NCBI GenBank assembly: GCA_021464245.1
Contig: JADCRB010000028.1
Span: forward strand, 5,809,067 to 5,873,066
DNA length: 64,000 nucleotides
Direction: 5' to 3'
DNA from: Carallia brachiata
Lineage: Eukaryota > Streptophyta > Magnoliopsida > Malpighiales > Rhizophoraceae
Both the position numbers and the translations under genes were made by a program. Shown here piece by piece: positions 13,901-24,871 of this stretch. Every line of letters starts with the position of its first letter. The first letter of the stretch is position 1. Below the pieces are notes generated by a model that saw only the letters and a program-made list of their open reading frames with translations, searched no databases and had not been told where the DNA came from.

Positions 13901-14575
13901 TCTTCCAAAGTTTTCTAGGAACTTGTGTTGATCTTCATGTTGTAGGACATTTGCACGTTAGTGTAAAAAATATAGAAAGCAATATGCTTATGATCTTAAA
14001 GAAGTGATCGAAACTAAGATTTACCTGCAGGCTTCCGGAATTTCTTCTGCAGTTGGAGCATCTGGTTCCATGTTAAAATATATGGTATCTCTCCAATTTG
14101 CAGCTTTTGCCTTATATAGATCATAGTTGCTAAGGAACCTCACCTTCTTTGCGTCGTCACGCGTATAGTACTCCATTTTCAGCTCCTTGGATTGTTCATG
14201 GAATCTGCAAACTCCCTCAATCACTTCATCCATAACATCAACAGATAATCCATGGTTCACAACTTGGAAAAATCCCCACGTCTCCGAAGCCAGTCGAATT
14301 TCTTCAACAATTTTTTCGTGGAGAATGCCATCTTTATGCAAGTCTTTCAGGTCTATAACAGGGATTTTGAGACCACAGGTGGCTGCATCCGAATCCGAAT
14401 TCTCAAGACAGACTTCATCAGATGGAATGACAAAGATGGAAGGGACTTTCACAATCCCCGCATCAACAAGCCCTTTAACTCCGGCTTTTGATTCATCAAA
14501 TGCCTGAAGTTCTTCCTTTCTATCATAACTTGATTCATTTAGATTTGAGCTAAATTGCAGATTGGGGTTCAACAT
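7901..14575 (-). CDS. Gene 1: 2-oxoglutarate/Fe(II)-dependent dioxygenase, ACC-oxidase-homolog type
   Basis: Three exons on the minus strand join in frame: 14575-14025, 8588-8267 and 8167-7901, giving 379 residues. Donors are GTAAAT and GTAATC. Acceptors are TTGCAG and GAGCAG. The arginine codon at the first junction is split AG/G. Residues of about 55-170 form the DIOX_N domain ([14 protein letters not shown]). The iron ligands are H247, D249 (AHTDP) and H303 (KHRVLAN), and R313-I-S315 binds 2-oxoglutarate. The N-terminal sequence with [17 protein letters not shown] is typical of plant 'ACC oxidase homolog' proteins. These are cytosolic hydroxylases or desaturases of specialised metabolites, not ethylene-forming enzymes. 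The substrate cannot be told from sequence. The start MLNPNLQF is shared with gene 2. Intron 1 is about 5.4 kb only because a copia element sits in it; without the insert it would be about 0.1 kb. The frame is intact, but expression could suffer. Confidence 0.9.
8602..9117 (-). repeat. 3' LTR of the copia element
   Basis: This LTR is 516 bp. By eye it differs from the 5' LTR by about seven substitutions, one 4-bp indel and a poly-T length change. That is roughly 1.5 percent divergence, so the insertion is recent. Confidence 0.95.
9115..13287 (-). pseudogene. Defective copia gag-pol
   Basis: Gag starts near 13287 and is readable in pieces. A G run at 13267-13270 appears one base short. The [13 protein letters not shown] segment follows, then an in-frame TGA (13112-13114) and further stops before a good block at 12863-12630. 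The zinc knuckle [14 protein letters not shown] and the protease motif DSG lie in 12577-11930. A one-base loss near 11965 shifts the frame. The integrase H-H-C-C finger follows (11909-11580), then a TAG at 11580-11582. The integrase core has D, D and E residues (HSD, RTDN, AERKN). Another shift occurs near 10885. RT has [10 protein letters not shown], a TAA at 10144-10146, then YVDDL. RNase H (CDADYGG, TETEY) ends at 9115. At least eight disabling changes mean this copy cannot make its own proteins. Confidence 0.93.
9118..9129 (-). other. Polypurine tract of the copia element
   Basis: In element orientation the tract GAGGGGGAAAAT lies directly before the 3' LTR. It also encodes the last residues of the polyprotein (EGEN). 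The stop codon TGA is formed by the first three bases of the LTR (9117-9115). Confidence 0.85.
13415..13426 (-). other. Primer binding site for initiator Met-tRNA
   Basis: TGGTATCAGAGC in element orientation is the usual copia site, complementary to the 3' end of plant initiator Met-tRNA. It lies three bases inside the 5' LTR end. Confidence 0.93.
13430..13937 (-). repeat. 5' LTR of the copia element
   Basis: This LTR is 508 bp with TG...CA ends. It pairs with the LTR at 8602-9117. Its outer end abuts the TGTTG duplication at 13938-13942. Confidence 0.95.
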
Positions 14576-15115
14576 AACTCTTTTGTTTACAGCATTTCAA
14601 TTTGCAAAAAATTCTTATGTAACTCTAACAAGATTTCACCTATCAACCCTACAATTGCATCAAGAGTTCAAACTCTTAGTGTACAATCATCAACATCAAC
14701 ATCATAGATGGATTCTAACAAGGAATTAGAGATATGTAACAACAAAAAAGTATGTCTTTATTACCTGTGACTCTCAAAACTGTGATTATCAAGCCGCAAT
14801 TAACATTTCCGTTAAACCAAACTTTCATGCTAAAGAAATATCACCAAAAAGGTGAAAATGAAATAAAACAAGGGGCAACAAATTAAGAATCAGAACTCAA
14901 AGATATGTTCACTCCTCCTCCTCCTCTTCATCTTCTCTGGCGCTTGTTTCTGCTCTTTCCCTGAATTATAATGCTAGTGATTAATGAAGAAGGAGAGTTG
15001 AACTATGATCCTCGTGAAGGAGTGGAACCTTAACACTGCTTTGGAGGATGTATTTTGGAGAGAGGGAGAGGATTTGTGAATAAAAAATGGAAATTGTGTG
15101 TGATTGATTGGAAAG
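14576..15115 (-). promoter_or_regulatory. Upstream region of gene 1 with the family promoter block
   Basis: A block at about 14830-15115 recurs upstream of gene 2 (25140-25560), at the relic (28960-29430), upstream of gene 4 (38790-39110), and at two gene-less sites (53745-54045 in plus, 55730-56010 in minus). Shared landmarks are the dyad TCACC-N5-GGTGA (14841-14855), the GGAGGATGTATTTTGG segment and the distal TGATTGGAAAGCACAAAC. Conservation among otherwise diverged flanks suggests promoter function. The transcription start is not known. Confidence 0.6.
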
Positions 15116-16004
15116 CACAAACATGTAGTTTAATTTTTTTTGGTGCAATTTTAAATACAGATGAAATATATAAATAAAATATTTATATAAATATAAAATA
15201 TAATTTATTATTAATTTATTATAATTAAATTGATAAAATATATAATAATAAAATTAAATATATCATATCTCTTTATTTTATTGAACTAAATTTTAATTTA
15301 GCACAATCAGATTAATAAAATATAAAACAATAAAAATAAATATATATTTTTTTATTTTATTTTTACACAAAATTTTTAAGTAGTTGTACTAAATTAACAA
15401 ATTGTTGCACTTTGACCTATAATATGAATATTTTGTATGGATTTAAAATTTTTTTGTAATTTTTTTTTCACCAAATTTAATTTCCCAGAAAAAGTGGGGA
15501 AATTTTTTTTGAAAAAAAAAAAAAGGTAAACTAGGACTGACACATATGGTAATGTGATCTGTGCACCAAATTCATACTTATAGGAGAATAATTTTACGGC
15601 GTCATACAATGATCACTAAACTCTTAAAATTATATTAAATCAGATGTTTATTTATTGAATGTCTTAAAAAAAATTAAATTTATAATTTTATGGTATACAT
15701 GAAATTTTTTAACTTTGAAACAATATCTTGATAAAATGAAAGAAAAGTTACCGTCCCTCTAATTGTTATGTTAAATGACATTATATTATATTTCCAAATT
15801 TACTAAACGAAAAGCATAAAAAGATGGACCGCAAAAATTGGTGGTTGCCCATTTTTTGTTGTTTAAGGTTTTTTTTTTTTTTTTTGACATACTTTGTTGT
15901 TTAAGGTTCAAAATATCTTTTTGGTCTTGTGGTGGGTACAAAATATTATTTTGAAATTAATTAAATAAAATTATTAAATTTTTTAATTTTCATGCATTCA
16001 ACAA
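15116..16004. other. AT-rich upstream DNA of the gene 1 unit
   Basis: No gene is seen. Fragments recur in the flanks at 25.5-25.9, 29.2-30.4, 39.1-40.3, 53.0-53.7 and 56.0-56.8 kb, so this is part of the repeated gene unit. A typical shared piece is GTCCCTCTAATTGTT (about 15753). Confidence 0.45.
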
Positions 16005-19000
16005 CTCGCCATCTCGGGAACCCACCAATAATTAAGGCAATGAGGGAAAGACAGTAGGTCCATTGTAGCCCACCCATTCATTGTCGAAATCGACTACCTA
16101 TTTGTCGGCAAAAGGTTGTATCATTCTCGAATATTATTAAGTGTTGGTAGGGATGCAAATGAGTTGAGTCATTCGTTAAGAGTTTAAAGGTTTGAATTGA
16201 TAAGGACTCGTTTGAATTCATTTATTTAAATAAATGAGTGATTTTGAGCTTAGTTTGAAAGTTCGTATCATAAACGAGCTGAGTTTGAGTAAGGTCAAGC
16301 TTGACTCGCTAGAGCTCGTGAACAGCTTGTTTAATGAGTTCCATAAAATTCGATAACAGGTTCGATAAAAGAATCATTTGTGAGCTCATTTATAGTATTA
16401 TTAATACATATTTTTATAATCATTTAGAAATTTTTTTGTACTCATTTATAAATTATAAAATTTAGCGTACCGTTTGATATGACGAAAAAATATCACTTTT
16501 AAATATTTTTTCTCTAAAAAAATATTTAAAAATACTTTCAAACCGAATTGAACCGAACTCGAGCTTTATGAATATTTCCTCGAGCTGAGATCGAGTCCGA
16601 GCTCGAGCCCTATAAATTCTGAGCCGAGCCGAGCTCGAACACACACAAGCTCAGCTCGGCTCGGTTCATTTGCAGCTCTAAGTGTTAGTGTTGCGCGTCG
16701 TTGTCTACCTGTGAGAGTATTAGTCTATTTTTCGATAATAAATAATTGTTCTTGATTTATTTAATTTACGAGATAAGTATTATTAGAAATCTAAATTTGT
16801 TAGTTTTTTTTATTTGAAATTTAAAATTTTTAAATTTTTTATTTAGGACAAAAAAAATTTTTATTCTATTTGAGTCTGTGAGTCTTTTTATAGTCAAACT
16901 TTTATAGTCAAATCTTGACCACAAAAAGATTCAAAAAAATAAAAAAAAATTTTAAACCTTAAATTAAAAACTTAAAAATTTTAAGTCTCAATTTAAAAAA
17001 AAAACGAAAAATTTAAGTCTCCAATAATTCTTATTCCATTTCATCTATTTGTACATGCAAAATTAGTATGTAGTGTTTTTAATGATACTGACATATACAG
17101 TACAACAACAAAAGTGGTTCCAATTACGAAAATTTTTCAATAGGAAAATGGATACATAACAAAATTATTGTAAAGTGTCTATATTGTAATAATGTTTTAT
17201 TTGTGTAATTGTAATGAGAAAATGTAAAATAAAAAAATTATTAATTTTTTTGATTTACATTTTGTTATTGCAATTACATAAAAAAATATTAATTATTACA
17301 ATACAAATACTGTATGATATATTTTTTTGTAATTGAACCCTTTATACATTATGTGACTTAACATTTGTGCCACGTATAAGTTATATGTACCATTCCATCT
17401 ATAGTGTTTTACATGTTTAATAAGTCCCAAAAACCATTTATGCTTGCTCGGTCATTTGCACTCTCTTTGGCAAGTTTGGTTTGTTTAAAATGTCTCAAAT
17501 GATCTAAATGAAAATCTGTCAAAAAAAAATTTTCAACTGTTAAAATTTAGATTTTTATTTAAAGGATTTTTAGTTTTAATTCTTGACAGGGAAGATAAGA
17601 TTTATAAAACAAAAAAATTATTTTTATTATGTAGTTGATGACTCAATAAGTGATTTAATAAACTAAAAAAATGATCTAAATGAGATGTTTAATGTATGAC
17701 TGCTGCTTGCTTTAAAATGGTTTATTGTTTTTCTTTGAGAATGGACATTTGATGCAACTCCCACCTGTGTATTTGAAGATATATATATATTTTTTTTTTC
17801 TTTTCATGACAATAACCAAGTCAGTTTCGAGCCTAGCAGAGCAGGATTTCCGTTACAGATTATAGTCGGTTGTAAAAACCTATTCTGGCTTAAACGATGA
17901 AGTAACATGAGTTTCATTAGCTGGAAAGAGAAATGCAAACAAAAGAAGAGCGTGGATCTCACACATTGAAAAATTATTTATTTGAAAATTTAAATTTTAG
18001 CGTCCAAAAATAATTAAAATTTTTAGAAAAATAGTTTTTCAATATGTGGAATCATACATTTTCTTTCTTCTTTTTTTTTTTGAAAAAAAAAGTATATTAC
18101 GGATATATCAGTCATTGTGCTTATAAGTTGAAGTCGAGAATTATCTATTATTATTCTGATTTAATTATTTTTATAGCATATTCATCACTTGAATACTATT
18201 AAATTCGAGTAAACCTCTTTTAAGTTAACCACAATATTAATGAATATAAAATTAATATTATGTATATATAATTAAATTAACAGCTAAAAGAGAATCTTAG
18301 CTTCAGAATATAGTAATTGAAACTCTAATCAAAACTAAATGTTAAAAAAATACGTCACTATTAAACTACTATATGTAAGTTCCATGTGGACCACTACTAT
18401 ACATTGTTCTATCATATTTTCATTTCTCTGTCCACACTCATTTTTCCTTAAAAATTGTAGTGCTCACGTGAGGTACAACTTGATGTCTGTCCGTCCCACT
18501 TACTCAGAACCTAGTTTGATCAAGCCCTTCAAACAATTCTTTGTTGTCTGGTCAAAAGCAAACTGGATCAAAATCATCACGTTTTTATATGCAAGTTCCA
18601 TGTGGACCACCAAGCACTTCTTGTTATATTATCTCTATAATAACTTTGATTATGTTAACCAAAATAATCCTTTTATTCATGGGGGTGTTTTTTTTAGTAT
18701 ATAAGAATAAAAATTAAATAATTTATTCTCATTGTAGTGTTTGTTATTATATAATTCTATTCTCATTCTTTTGAATTTAAAAACGTGATTCTTACATTTA
18801 AAAAAATTATGAGTCTCATCTCCAATACATCAATCATTTTCATTCATCTTATAATTAATTTAATTACCCACTACCAAATTATTAAAAAAAAACTGTAACA
18901 AAAATTTGAACAAAATAATATATTGGAGAAAATTTTTTAAAAATGATAAACTTAATATAGAATTTAAAATAAAAATATTAAAATAATAATTTAATAGTAA

Positions 19001-19600
19001 TAATAATAATTTTATATATTCGATAATGAAATATTTTATAATTCCTATAATATCAATTCTATTATAATAATATTAATAATACATTATTATTATTATTATT
19101 ATTATTAAATTTTATGTTAATTTTTTTTATTTTAGATTTTATATTTATGGTTATTATTGTGAAGTGATTTATATTATTATTATTATTATTATTTAATATT
19201 TTTAATTTGAAATTATATTAAAAATAATATCTTACATTTTCAATTTGATATTCAATATTTTTTAAAAAATTTTAATAATATTTATCTTATTTTTATCGTA
19301 AAATAAATATTATCGTATATTTGATATTGATTTTGATTCCGAACTAAAGCAAACGACTATAAAGTTTCGATTTTGATTTTTTAGTAAACCAAATATGTTA
19401 TAAAATAAGTTATTCTATTTTCAATTTCACTTTATTTTGATTTTGATTCTGATTTCGATTCTAACTTATAAACGAAACGGCCTCCTAAATTGTTTTACTA
19501 AATTACCGTTTTCAAGTGGCTTAAAAGTTGATTAATTAAAAGTGAGTTTATTAAGCTACCCTTATTTATTTCACTAAGCTATCCTTATTTATTTCTTGTT
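16005..19600. repeat. Segmental duplicate of 4905-6670, 3' flank of the gene 2 unit
   Basis: This segment is collinear with the 3' flank of gene 1 and is interrupted by a TIR element at 18681-19488. It has no SINE at the position matching 5522 and no foldback MITEs. The stretch around 16540-16680 is rich in CGAGCTCG-type repeats. No gene is recognised. Confidence 0.65.
18681..19488. mobile_element. TIR element (MITE-like), about 0.8 kb
   Basis: The ends GGGGGTGTTT and, inverted, GGAGGCCGTTTCGTTTATAAG are loosely matching terminal repeats. The interior is AT-rich with ATT microsatellites (19081-19106 and 19153-19193) and no transposase. The duplicated segment near 6582 passes straight through the insertion point. 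Relatives lie at 21237-22020 and about 27775-28465. Confidence 0.55.
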
Positions 19601-19959
19601 TTATTCATTAAAAAGTTTATTAAAACATAATTACACAATAAAAATAAATTTTCTCGTTATCATAAATCTCCCCATCCTTTTACAGAATTAATACTAAAAT
19701 TTTTAAGATAAAAATATTAAATTTTAACTATTATATTATCTCTCAAAAGTCCACCATCATTTTTTTCTTGTGGCATGAAGTAATTAGATGACAGAGATTT
19801 GATTTATTGTTTCCGGCTCGTACGGTCTCAATTCCCACCCTATTGTTAATCTACTATTTTTGTCTTTATATATTAATTATATAATATTTTATAAGGACAA
19901 TTTGACTATTAACACAACATTCTTATCATGCGCACTTCTTCCTGTCATCCCAAATGTAG

Positions 19960-20455
19960 AAGGGATAAGTATATTTTATCTAAATTTTTAGATTTTTTTA
20001 TATTTTAATTTTAAATTTTTTTGATATTTTATTTAAATTATAATTTTTTTAATTTCTTACAATATTAGTCCTTTAAATTATAAAAAGTGATCAATCCATT
20101 AATAAATAAGTTTAATTTAATAAAAATTATTTTAAAAAGGTTAAATACATGAATGAAATATTTTTTTATCAACAAAATATACATATTAAATATTTTTTTA
20201 ATCAATAAATATACGAATTAAATAGGTAACATGCATATTTTTGATAAAAAAAATATTCCATTCATATATTTAATTTTTTTTAAATAACTTTTTGTAAAAT
20301 TAAAATTATTTTTTAATAGATTGATCACTTTTGGTAAATAGAGGAACTAATCTGAAAGAAAATCAAAAAGTTTAGAATTCAAATAAAATGTCAAAAAAAA
20401 ATTAAAACTCAAATATAAAAAAAAAATTTAAAAATTTAAGGCCAAAAATATATAT
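19960..20455. repeat. AT-rich palindromic element
   Basis: The right half is an imperfect inverse of the left. The unit also occurs at 30555-31018, where it splits a copy of the promoter-region sequence (around CCTATTTTAGGGG). Shared landmarks include a GATCAATCC/GATTGATCAC pair and paired TATACATATTAAATA stretches. Confidence 0.5.
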
Positions 20456-20534
20456 ATCCCAATGTTAAAGCGCGTTCAAGTTCTCAGCTTTCGTTCCACT
20501 ACCCTAAAAGAGAAAAGGTATATGGGCTGATATT

Positions 20535-20700
20535 TGGTGTGCCGATTTTTGTCCCGAGTGGAACCGTGACTGTTATTTTTGAAACGAAAACTGATATTTT
20601 TACAACACTTGTTATTTTTACGTTTCAAAAATATCAGTTGAGGTTTCAAAAATAACAGGCGCGGTTTATCCCGGAACAAAACCCGGGACATTTTACCCGG
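20535..20700. repeat. Short foldback element with TGTCCC ends
   Basis: CTGTTATTTTTGAAAC (near 20566) pairs with its exact inverse near 20643, and the outer ends TGTCCCGAG and CCCGGGACA face each other. A diverged inverse-orientation copy lies at 60530-60705. Confidence 0.6.
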
Positions 20701-21236
20701 CCAATGTAAGTTTACTCACCCTAAAAACCCTTTTGTTCCAAAGCAAAGGTACATAGAAGATGAAATCCGGTACAGCACTGATATGTGTTTTGTTCTCTTT
20801 TTTGGTTCATTAGAGAAACATATTCAGGAAGAATAAAGGTTGTGCACCGGATGGAGGGATCGAAAATTTAGACCAGATTCTTGTTACAAAATATAATTAG
20901 TTTTATTTTCGTGAACTAGGTTGATTTTTTTTTAGAAAAAATTTTTTTAAAGAAAAATGAATTTTTTGAATGTATTCTATGTAGTATCTACAGTCTTGTA
21001 ATTTTAAATTTTAAAATAATATTTATTTAATTTCAAATTTAATTTTATAATTTTTTCAAAAAATATTTTTTAAAAAATATAATACAGTTACATTTTAAAA
21101 ATAATTGGTTACATTTTATAAAGACATCCCAACAAATTTGTCCGGTTGCCCCACCCGGTGCAGCAACCTTACTCGTTCAGGAGAGCTAAATTCTTTGGCT
21201 TTTGTTTTGGTTGATAGGATTTCGAATATATTACTA
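20701..21236. other. Intergenic DNA, nothing recognised
   Basis: AT-rich sequence between two transposon-like elements. I see no gene and no repeat shared with the rest of the window. Confidence 0.35.
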
Positions 21237-22020
21237 AGGAGGTGTTTGTTTTGGGGAAAAAAAAATATGAGAATGGGAATCAACTATCCATTTTCCATTC
21301 TTATTATTTATTTAATAAAAGATTGATTTCTATTCTTTTAAAATAAGGAATGAGATTCCCTACTTAAATGAATCTTAATTTATATATTTAATATATTAAT
21401 GATTCTCATTCCCTTCTTAACTTTCTCTAACTACCACATTTTCTCATTTTTTCTCATGTTTTGTTTAAAATTATAAAAAAAAAAATTACTTCCCTCGTTG
21501 CTCTTTCTCTCCTCTATTTGTCCTTTTTTTTTTACTTTCTTATTAAAAAATTTATTATTGAAATTGACTGTGAATAATTTTTTTAATTTTGATATTATAT
21601 TTTTTTAATAATAATAATAATAAATAATTTTATAATACAATAAGACTAAATATTTCTAAACTTATGATAATAATTAAATTATAAACTATAATAATTTTTT
21701 ATAGTTATAATTGTCATTGATTTATTGATAATCAATTATTTTATTATTTATACAACACTATTTCTGTTATAATATTAATTATTATTATTATAATTTTTAA
21801 TTTTAATAATATTTATTTTAGTTTTAGCGTGATATAAATATTATCGTAGATTTAATATTGATTCTGATTTCAAAATAAATCAAATATTTATAAAAGATTT
21901 TGATTTCGATTTCAGAATAAATCAAACATATTTTAAAATAAGTAATTTCGTTTTTAATTTTGCTCGATTCTAATTTTTATTTTGATTTTAATTTCAAACT
22001 ATAAACCAAACGATTCTTAA
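21237..22020. mobile_element. TIR element related to 18681-19488
   Basis: It starts GGAGGTGTTTGTTTTGGGG and ends in the inverse-like ATAAACCAAACGATTC. The interior shares AT-rich blocks (such as TATCGTAGATTTAATATTGATT) with the copy at 18.7 kb. It has no coding capacity. Confidence 0.5.
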
Positions 22021-22403
22021 TTAAAAACTATTAAGTGAATAATGACAAGTATTATAAAGAGAATTGTTTCTGCAAATACAGGGAACTTTTGCGTACAGAG
22101 AAGCTGTCATGAAGCCCCTCGTAGAGCAGAAAAAATAATTGTACATGTGAATCAAATATCATACGAGAAATCGACAGTAAAAGGCACATTTGAAAACCAA
22201 CGGATAAAAGGAAGAAGAGCATAAAGATACAATGCTGCTTATTTGCTGACCATCAGACAATAATTAACTGAGGATTTTCACTATGGGTCCCGAGAAGGAC
22301 GCCTGAGTGCACAAGATACTCTTTGTGCACCAGAAAAGTCAAATGTATATTTTATTTTTTTCTTCTGGAGAAGAAACGTGAAATGTGTTTCATGGTTTTT
22401 TAT

Positions 22404-22620
22404 TTAGAGTACTATTATATAATTGAAAGAAATTTATTAAAAAAAATTTTAATATGATTTATTAAATTTATTGTGTAATTATATTTATTATAAGTGTAAT
22501 TAAAATAAAAAAAATTATTTTTTTATTACACAATAAATTTATATATTTGAATAATTTTTAACTAGCTATATTCCAAAATTTCTTCTAAATAGTTTCTTTC
22601 AGGTCATACATTTTTTCTCT
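22404..22620. mobile_element. Small AT-rich insertion in the 3' flank of gene 2
   Basis: The gene 1 and gene 2 3' flanks align closely on both sides (GAAATGTGTT...ACAACCTGAAATG), but gene 2 has about 215 extra bases here. Related sequence occurs at 53155-53280. The element is probably a MITE. Exact ends are uncertain. It may lie in the 3' untranslated region. Confidence 0.5.
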
Positions 22621-22625
22621 TTTAC

Positions 22626-24871
22626 TTATTTCCTGTTACACAACCTGAAATGATCAAGGCATCCCTTTGAGTTGTAATGAGCCACATAGTCCCTCATCAG
22701 AATTTCGCGGTACAAAGGAGTATTTTCTTCTGAGAGCAACTCCTTAATCGGACCATAAAGTCTATCTAATGGGTTGAAATGCGTCGAGAAGAAGCAAGCC
22801 AATGATATTCTTGGGCCAATGTGGTTAGCCAGCACCCTATGCTTCGCACTCTTGAATTTATCATTTGATATAAGCTGCTCCAGCAAGATACAATACAGAT
22901 AAGCCCCAAGCAGAACACAAAAAGTATCAGGATTGAACAATGATTGTAAATTGATCCAATCAGTTTATGATTACCTGAAGCAGGTCGCCAAGGTTGACAA
23001 CAAGAGCTCCAGGAATTGGGGGGACATCAACCCATTTGTTCTCATAGAGAACTTGGAGGCCACCAATATGATCTTGCAGGATAATGGTAATGAAACTGGG
23101 ATCTGTATGTGCAGAGGTTCCTATAGTTCGGTTGGGCTCAGGACATGCTGGATAGTAGTGGCATGAAATAAAATGCCCCTTAGCACACTCAATGTCAATC
23201 AAATGATTAGGTTTGAGACCAAGGGCCTCTGATAGTAACTCAAAAAGGGTAAGTCCCAACTGCTTAGCATGCGCTGAGTACCGGATCATTGTCTCCCTGC
23301 AATGTGTGGATTGGAAGGACATTTGCATTTGAGTGTAAAATAATAGAAATCAATACGCTTATATGACCTTAATACTATATTTGGGAGAACGGAAAGTGAG
23401 GGGGAGAGGAAAATGAGAAGATTAAAATAAATTATTATATTGAAAATATTTAAAAAATGAGAGAGAAAAGTTTCTAATTTTTTTAATTCTCCCTGCCCCA
23501 CTAAAACTAATCCAAAAAATAAGAGAAAAGTTATTAGTTCTCATACTAAATTTATTAAATGACTCAATTATCCCTCATATAATTTAAAAATTATAATTTT
23601 ACCTAAACAAAATATTTTAATAAAATTTATTATGAGAAATAAAATTGTTATTTTAACACATTTTATATTTTTCTCCCCCACTTTTCACTCTTTTTCAAAT
23701 AAAAGAATTTATAATTTTTCTTCCTTTCATCACCGTCTCCCTGCAATGTATGGATTGGAAGGACATTTGCATTTGAGTGTAAAATAATAGAAATCAATAT
23801 GCTTATATGACTTAATACTGTGTTTGGGAGAGGGGAAAGTGAGTGAGGAGAGGAAAGTGAGAGGATTCAGATAAATTATTATATTTGAGAAATGTTTAAA
23901 AAGGAGAGAGAGAAAAGTTTTTAATTCTTCTAATTCTCTACTCCACTAAAACCAATCCTCCAAAAAATGAGAGAAAAGTTTTAGTTCTCATACTAAATTT
24001 ATTAAATGACTCAATTACCCCTCACATAATTTAAAAATTACAATTTTACCTAAACAAAATATTTTAATAGAATTTATTATGAGAAATAAAATTGTTATTT
24101 CAATACATTTATATTTTTTTCCCCAATTTTCACTCTTTTTCAAACAAAAGAATTTATATTTTTTCCTTTTCTCATAACCTCTTTCTTAACACAGAGAGAA
24201 TAGAAAATATTTTCTCCTTTAATGATCATCTCCTTCACTTTCCTCCCTCTCACTTTCTTCTCTCTCAAGAATTTTATCTAAATACAGTGTAAAGGAGAAA
24301 CGATAGAAACTAAGAGTTACCTGCAGGCTTCTGGAATTTCTTCAGCAGCTGGAGCATCTGGTTCCATGTTCAAATATATGGTATCTCTCCAATTTGCAGC
24401 TTTTGCCTTATATAGATCATAGTTGCTAAGGAACCTCACCTTCCTTGAGTCCTCACGCGTATAATACTCCATTTTCAGCTCCTTGGGTTGTTCATGAAAT
24501 CTGCGAACTCCCTCAATCGCTTCATCCATAACATCAACAGATACTCCATGGTTCACCACTTGGAAAAATCCCCACGTCTCCGAAGCCCGTCGAATTTCTT
24601 CAACAATTTTTTCGTGGAGAATGCCATCTTTATGCAAGTCTTTGAGGTCTACAACAGGGATTTTGAGACCACAGGTGGTTGCATCCAAATCCGAATACTC
24701 AAAAGAGACTTCTCCAGATGGAATGACAAAGATGGAAGGGACTTTCACAATCCCCACATCTACAAGCCCTTTAACTCCGGCTTTTGATTCATCAAATGCC
24801 TGAAGTTCTTCTTTTCTATCAAAACTTGGTCCATATAGATTTGAGCTAAATTGCAGATTGGGGTTCAACAT
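22626..24871 (-). CDS. Gene 2: 2-oxoglutarate/Fe(II)-dependent dioxygenase, close paralogue of gene 1
   Basis: Exons at 24871-24321, 23296-22975 and 22874-22626 join in frame to 373 residues. Donors are GTAACT and GTAATC. Acceptors are TTGCAG and GAGCAG. The DIOX_N domain spans about residues 55-170. The iron ligands are H247 and D249 (AHTDPSF) and H303, with R313-I-S315 for the co-substrate. Exons 1 and 2 align to gene 1 without gaps. Exon 3 is 18 bases shorter near the C-terminus (GCLDHFRL against [14 protein letters not shown]). Intron 1 lacks the copia element of gene 1 but carries a transposon-like insert and a tandem duplication that includes a spare splice acceptor. The product is a soluble oxidase of unknown substrate, likely acting in the same metabolic context as its neighbours. 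Confidence 0.92.
23291..24178. repeat. Tandem duplication of about 444 bp in intron 1 of gene 2
   Basis: Two units, 23291-23734 and 23735 to about 24178, both begin GTCTCCCTGCAATG, the complement of the intron 1 acceptor plus the first bases of exon 2. They continue in parallel through a MITE-like AT-rich segment. The duplication creates a decoy acceptor at 23741-23742. Confidence 0.75.
23810..24292. mobile_element. MITE-like element in intron 1 of gene 2
   Basis: The left end ACTGTGTTTGGGAGAGGGG and the inverted right end ACTGTATTTAGATAAAATTC form terminal inverted repeats. A truncated copy lies in the other tandem unit (23370-23734). The corresponding intron of gene 1 has only GATCTTAAAGAAGTG here. 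Confidence 0.55.

Larger units (their letters stand above)
8602..13937 (-). mobile_element. Ty1/copia LTR retrotransposon in intron 1 of gene 1
   Basis: This is a full-length element of 5336 bp on the minus strand. LTRs are at 13430-13937 (5') and 8602-9117 (3'). Each begins TGAAGATCAAC and ends CTTAACA in element orientation. It is flanked by perfect 5-bp duplications TGTTG at 8597-8601 and 13938-13942. The primer site TGGTATCAGAGC follows the 5' LTR, and a purine-rich tract precedes the 3' LTR. The protein order is gag, protease, integrase, RT, RNase H, which is the copia order. All major frames are broken. The matching intron of gene 2 shows the uninterrupted target. Confidence 0.97.

Noticed and set aside
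7901..14575. Authentic ACC oxidase (ethylene-forming enzyme)
   Set aside because: The N-terminal [14 protein letters not shown] segment and the overall sequence are typical of the 'ACC oxidase homolog' group, which is not known to make ethylene.
16530..16680. CGAGCTCG-rich stretch as a regulatory island
   Set aside because: It reads like the decayed terminal part of a dispersed repeat and has no counterpart in the paralogous segment that would support conservation.
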